The notes beneath the pieces are model-generated. The model had not been told where the DNA came from and did no database searches. It saw only the letters and a list, made by a program, of their open reading frames with translations. Source: CAYOXD01 sp964407825 (GTDB lineage: Bacteria; Desulfobacterota; Desulfobacteria; Desulfobacterales; JAFDDL01). From it: DNA of 18,482 nt. Of this stretch, positions 13,913-18,482 are shown one piece after another (positions within the stretch are counted from its first letter, which is position 1; each line of letters opens with the position of its first letter). A program made the position numbers and the translations under genes. The stretch is from assembly GCA_964407825.1 (NCBI GenBank), contig CAYOXD010000059.1, forward strand, positions 1-18,482, given 5' to 3'.

Positions 13913-16900
13913 ATGCCTCAGAGTTCCGTCGGGTCCGTGATGGTTGTCGGCGGCGGCATCGCCGGGATGCAGTCCGCTCTCGACCTGGCCAACGCCGGTT
14001 ACTACGTTTACCTTGTGGAAAAATCATCCGCCATCGGCGGGCTCATGAGTCAGCTGGACAAGACCTTTCCGACCAACGACTGTGCGATGTGAATTATCTC
14101 CCCTAAACTGGTCGAGGTCGGCCGGCACTTGAATATCGAATTGTTGACAAACTCGGAACTGATGTCCCTGGACGGGCAGCCCGGCCGGTTTACGGCCCGG
14201 GTTCAGGAGCGCCCCCGGTTCATCGATCTGCAAAAATGCACCAGCTGCGGGGAGTGCGCCAAGGTCTGCCCCGTGGAACTGCCCAACGACTACGACGAGG
14301 GGCTCTCCACGCGCAAGGCCGCCTTCAAGCAGTATGCCCAGGCCATCCCCGGCGCCTTCGCCATTGAAAAGCGCGACAAGGCGCCCTGTCGCCTGGCCTG
14401 CCCGGCAGGCCTCAACGTGCAGGGCTATGTGCAGATGGTCAAGCAGGGAAAATACAAGGAGGCCCTCCAGATCATCATGGAGGATCTGCCGCTTCCGGGC
14501 GTTCTGGGAAGGATCTGCCCCCACGGGTGCGAGGATGCCTGCCGCCGCTGCGAGGTGGACTCCCCCGTTGCCATCCGGGACCTGAAGCGCCTGGCCGCGG
14601 ACCGCTTCGATCCCCGGGAGATCCCCATCGAGTGCCTGCCCGAGCGTCCCGAAAAGGTGGCCATCATCGGCTCCGGCCCGGCGGGATTGTCCGCGGCCTA
14701 CCACCTGGCCAGGAGCGGGGTCAAGAGCGTCATCTACGAGGCGCTTCCCGAGGCCGGCGGCATGCTCCGGGTGGGGATTCCCGAGCACCGGCTGCCCAGG
14801 CAGATCCTGGACCGGGAGATCGAGGTGATCACCAACCTCGGCGTCGAGATCCGGTGCAATACGCCCCTGGGGCCCGAGCTGACGGTGGACGATCTTTTGA
14901 ACGACGGCTACAAGGCGGTCTATCTCGCCCTTGGCGCCCACAAGGGGATCGAGCTGGGAATTCCCGGCGAGCACAGCCAGGGGGTCCGCCAGGGCGTGGA
15001 CTTTCTAAGGGAGGTGAACCTCGCCGGAAAGGCGCCCGTGGGGAAGCGGGTGGCCATCATCGGCGGCGGCAACGTGGCCGTGGATGTCTCCCGGGCCGCC
15101 GTGCGCCTGGGCGCCGAGGAGGTCACCATCCTCTACCGCAGGACCCGGGCCGAGATGCCCGCCTGGGAGGAGGAGCTGGAGGCGGCCGAGACCGAGGGGG
15201 TGAAGATCCGGTATCTCACCGCGCCCCAGCAGGTGCTGTCCGCTGACGGCCGCGTCACGGGCCTCCGCTGCCTCCAGATGGAGCTCACCGAACCCGACTC
15301 CTCTGGCAGAAAGCGGCCCGTTCCCATCCCCGGCAGCGAGTTCGATCTCGGGGTGGACCAGATCATCCCGGCCATCGGCCAGCGGCCGGATCTTTCCGCC
15401 ATCGAGGAGGTGGCCGGCATCCAGCTCACCCGCTACGGCACCACCGAGGTGGACCCCGTGACTTACGCCACGGGCCGGGAGGGCGTGTTCGCCGGCGGCG
15501 ATCTTCAGACCGGCCCCTGGGTGGCCATCGGCGCCATCGCCGCGGGCCGCGAGGCGGCCAAGTCCGTCGTGCGCTACTTCGACGGCGAGGACATGGCCCT
15601 CGACCGGGAAAAGGCCGTGGTGGAGTCCCCCGACTACCGCCCCATCCCGGAGGACATTGTTTCCAAGGCCCGGGCCCCCATGCCGCACCTCGAGGTGGCG
15701 GCAAGGGCCGGCAACTTCGACGAGGTGGAGCTGGGTTTCGACGAGGCGGCCGGAAAGGACGAGGCGGGCCGCTGCCTCAACTGCGGCTACTGCTCCGAGT
15801 GCTACCAGTGCGTGGACGCCTGTCTGGCAAACGCGGTCTGCCACGACCAGCAGCCCCAGGAGCGGCGGCTCACCGTGGGATCGGTGATCCTCTGTCCGGG
15901 GAGCGAGCCCTTCGATCCTTCGGGATACGACGAGTTCTACCACTACAAGACCCATCCCAACGTGCTGACGAGCCTCGAGTTCGAGCGGATCTTAAGCGCC
16001 TCCGGCCCCACCATGGGGCATCTGGTGCGGCCCTCGGACCACGCGGAGCCCAAGAAAATCGCCTGGCTCCAGTGCGTGGGAAGCCGGGATTCGAACCGCT
16101 GCGGAAACGGCTACTGCTCGTCGGTCTGCTGCATGTACGCCGTCAAGGATTCCATGATGGCCAAGGACCACGCGGGCGAGGAGCTGGACTGCGCCATCTT
16201 CAATATGGACATCCGAACCTTCGGAAAGGACTACGAGGGCTACTACAACCGGGCCAAGGACAAGGTCGGGGTGCGGTTCGTCAAGGCCCGGGTGCACACC
16301 ATCGATCCCCTGCGGGATTCCGGGGACCTCCGGATCCGCTACGTGGACGACACGGGCGCCATCCAGGAGGAGATCTTCAGCATGGTGGTCCTCTCCGTGG
16401 GACTCCAGGTCCCGAAGGAGACCATCGCCCTGGCAGAGCGGCTGAATGTGGATCTCAATAAATACAATTTCGCCGAGCGGGCGCCCTTCACACCGGTGGC
16501 CACATCGCGTCCCGGGGTCTTTGCCTGCGGGATCTTCGGCGAGCCGAAGGACATTCCCACCTCGGTGGTGGAGGCCAGCGCGGCCGCCAGCGCGGCCGGC
16601 GCCATCCTGGCGAGCGGCCGGCACACCCAGACCGTGCTGCCGCCCGAGATCCAGGAGATCGACGTGGCCCTGGCAGATCCCCGGGTGGGCGTCTTCGTCT
16701 GCGACTGCGGCATCAACATCGCCGGCGTGGTGGACGTGAAGTCCGTCCGAGACTATGCCGAAAGCCTGCCCCACGTGGCCTTTGCCGGAGAGAACCTCTT
16801 CACCTGCAGCCAGGACTCCCAGGAGCGCATGAAGCAGCTCATCCTCGAGCACAAGCTGAACCGCATCGTCGTGGCGGCCTGCACCCCCAAGACCCACGAG

Positions 16901-18349
16901 CCCATCTTCATGGAGACACTCGAGGCCTGCGGCCTCAACCGCTATCTTTTCGAGATGGCCAATATCCGAAACCAGGACTCCTGGGTCCACGGCCAGGACC
17001 CGGCCGATGCCACCGAGAAGGCCAAGGTCCTGGTGAAAATGGCCGTGGCCCGGGCCGTCACCTTAAAGCAGCTCTGGGACAAGAAGATCCCCGTCAACCA
17101 GCGGGCCCTCGTCGTCGGCGGCGGGATCGCCGGCATGAACGCGGCCCTGAACCTGGCGGACCAGGGATTCGAGACCGTTCTCCTGGAAAAGGAGGAGCAG
17201 CTCGGGGGGCTGGCCCGCCAGCTCATGGCCACCATCGAGGGCGCGGACATCCAGGCCTACCTGGCCGATCTCGTTGCCAGGGTCGAGGCCCACGCCGGCA
17301 TCCAGGTGCTCACCCGGGCCCTGGTGGTGGGCTTTTCCGGGTACAAGGGAAACTTCACCACCGAGGTGCTGGTGGGCCCGGGCATGTACGAGCGAAAGAT
17401 CGAGCACGGCGCCGTGGTGGTGGCAACCGGCGCCCACGAGTACCGGCCAAAGGAGTACCACTACGGAGAGGATCCGCGGGTGATGACCCAGATCGAGCTC
17501 GCCCGCCGGTTAGGAGAGCCCGATGCGGCCAAGGACCTTCGCCAGGTGGTCATGATCCAGTGCGTGGGCTCCCGGAACGAGGAGCGGCCCAACTGCTCCC
17601 GGGTCTGCTGCCAGGCAGCCATCAAGAACGCGCTTCACATCAAGGAGATGAACCCGGAGACCGAGGTCTTTATCCTCTACCGGGATATCCGCACCTATGG
17701 GCTCCTGGAGGATTACTACACCAAGGCCCGGGAAAAGGGCGTGCTCTTTTTCCGGTTCGATCCCGAGGATCCGCCCCAGGCCGAACCGGGCGAGGCGGGG
17801 GTCACGGTGACCTTCACGGACCATGTCCTGGGGCGCAAACTCCAGGTGGACACGGATCTTCTGGTGCTGAGCGCCGGGGTGGAGCCCGAGGACACGGAGG
17901 AGCTTTCCTCCATCATGAAGCTGGCCCGGAACGCCGAGGGCTACCTCGTGGAGGCCCATGTGAAGCTGCGGCCCGTGGATGTGGCCACGGAGGGCATCTT
18001 CATCTGCGGCACGGCCCACAGCCCCAAGCTCATCTCCGAGTCCATCTCCCAGGCCCTGGCGGCGGCGGCCCGGGCGGCGACCTTCCTGTCCAAGGAGGAG
18101 CTGACCCTCTCGGCCGTGACGGCCAGCGTCATGCAGGAGAAATGCGCCGCGTGTCTCGTCTGCGTGCGCTCCTGCCCCTACCATGTGCCGCGGATCAACG
18201 AGGAGGGGGTCAGCGAAATCGATCCGGCCCTGTGCCAGGGCTGCGGGGTGTGCACCGCGGAGTGCCCGGCCAAGGCCATTGCCCTCAACTGGTACGAGGA
18301 TGAGCAGATCCTCAGTAAAGTGGAAGCATTGCTGGAGGGCGTCCTATGA
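13913..18349 (+). CDS. hdrA: Selenoprotein HdrA with inserted GltD-like module (1478 aa)
   Basis: The ATG at 13913 has AAGGAG 6 nt before it. The in-frame TGA at codon 60 (14090-14092) lies in PTNDCAM-U-IISPKLVE, where HdrA normally has Cys, and is read as selenocysteine. Order of parts: FAD site GGGIAG (13-18); ferredoxin Cys109-112-115-119; a GltD/NfnB-like insert (about 150-600) with Fe-S cysteines 159, 163, 202, 206, 210 and 213, FAD motif GSGPAG (253-258) and NAD(P) motif GGGNVAVD (384-391); a Cys-rich segment (621-637); the end of the first HdrA unit (QCVGSR, about 720); a second HdrA unit (about 925-1400) with GGGIAGM and QCVGSR; and two C-terminal ferredoxin motifs (Cys1411-1421, Cys1441-1451). 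HdrA is the flavin-bifurcating subunit of heterodisulfide reductase-type complexes; ordinary HdrA is about 650 residues. mvhD overlaps its stop codon. A gene caller that stops at TGA would begin near 14129 and lose the N-terminus. Confidence 0.93.
14090..14092 (+). other. Selenocysteine UGA codon of hdrA
   Basis: The frame from the well-placed ATG at 13913 continues through this TGA into the conserved HdrA sequence without any shift, and the residues on both sides match HdrA (PTNDCAM before, ISPKLVE after). The Cys to Sec replacement at this site is known from HdrA of some methanogens. Confidence 0.92.
14108..14125 (+). promoter_or_regulatory. Bacterial SECIS-like hairpin in hdrA
   Basis: CTGGTC (14108-14113) pairs with GGCCGG (14120-14125) as six base pairs, three of them G-U, closing the six-base loop GAGGTC. 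The loop begins 22 nt after the UGA, within the spacing known for bacterial SECIS elements. Its GGTC core resembles the AGGUCU loop of the E. coli fdhF element that SelB recognises. Confidence 0.7.
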
Positions 18350-18482
18350 GTCAGGAGGATTTCAAGCCGATCATCATCGCGTTTTGCTGCAATTTCTGAG
18401 GGTATTCCGCTGCGGACCTGGCAGGTTCGATGAGGCTGGACTACCCGGCAAGCGTGAAAATCGTGCGCGTTCCCTGTACGGG
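18346..18482 (+). CDS. mvhD: Selenoprotein MvhD / hydrogenase delta subunit (partial, runs off the window)
   Basis: The start ATG overlaps the hdrA stop codon as ATGA, so translation is coupled. The 45 visible residues match the N-terminus of MvhD, the [2Fe-2S] iron-sulfur subunit that links HdrA to its electron-donating partner: FCCNF-U-GYSAADLAG, then YPASVKIVRVPCTG. The TGA at codon 18 (18397-18399) takes the place of the second Cys of the usual CCNWC motif and is read as selenocysteine, as in VhuD of Methanocaldococcus. Cys14, Cys15 and the Cys of VPCTG are present. The protein is normally about 140 residues or fused to HdrA; the remainder lies beyond the window. As a separate gene directly after hdrA it supports an HdrA-MvhD electron transfer complex. 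Confidence 0.93.
18397..18399 (+). other. Selenocysteine UGA codon of mvhD
   Basis: The reading frame from the coupled ATG passes this TGA into conserved MvhD residues (GYSAADLAG and VPCTG). The position is a conserved Cys in the family, and the preceding gene in the operon also uses UGA for selenocysteine. Confidence 0.92.
18413..18429 (+). promoter_or_regulatory. Bacterial SECIS-like hairpin in mvhD
   Basis: CGGACCT (18413-18419) pairs with AGGTTCG (18423-18429) over seven base pairs (one G-U) around the loop GGC, or six pairs around TGGCA. The loop starts 20 nt after the UGA. Position and size fit a bacterial SECIS; the loop sequence differs from that in hdrA. Confidence 0.65.

Noticed and set aside
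14129..18349. HdrA beginning at 14129
   Set aside because: This start only appears because TGA at 14090 is taken as a stop; it lacks the FAD-binding N-terminus, which is present in frame from 13913.

Overview
The window fits a GC-rich, anaerobic member of the Desulfobacterota (former Deltaproteobacteria) of the sulfate-reducing or syntrophic type. The evidence is a MetF of the Wood-Ljungdahl type, a very large HdrA followed by MvhD, two sigma-54 (NtrC-type) response regulators, and UGA read as selenocysteine. This placement is an inference from gene content; no rRNA marker is present. I see no tRNA, rRNA, CRISPR array or insertion sequence.

Layout. 1-489 holds a purine-rich intergenic repeat array, a promoter block and a leader. 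490-2753 carries metF and a sigma-54 response regulator. A small unknown gene (2812-3261, minus) and a divergent regulatory region follow. 3781-6060 encodes a TPR lipoprotein. A 58-bp tandem repeat then runs into a 100-N assembly gap, and after it lies a two-TM coiled-coil protein (6308-7471). 7472-7828 is a regulatory region with a clear sigma-54 promoter and an upstream palindrome. It drives two paralogous GcvH-like proteins (7829-8818, 8965-9888), each with two CX12CX5CX2C modules and no lipoyl lysine. Converging on them are an archaemetzincin protease, a second sigma-54 response regulator and a histidine kinase with an N-terminal Rossmann-like domain (9911-13680, minus). The last part (13913-18482) is an operon of two selenoproteins. 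One is a 1478-residue HdrA with a GltD-like module inserted in its first half (Sec at 14090-14092). The other is MvhD, cut by the window edge (Sec at 18397-18399).

How it may work together. HdrA and MvhD belong to flavin-based electron-bifurcating complexes; MetF reduces methylene-THF in the methyl branch of the Wood-Ljungdahl pathway. metF and hdrA share an identical 16-bp block at their promoters, which suggests common expression. The kinase/regulator pair is the natural candidate to activate the sigma-54 promoter of the GcvH-like pair, with the archaemetzincin translationally coupled to the regulator. I regard this kinase, regulator, archaemetzincin and GcvH-like module as the best candidate for an undescribed system here; its function cannot be read from the sequence.
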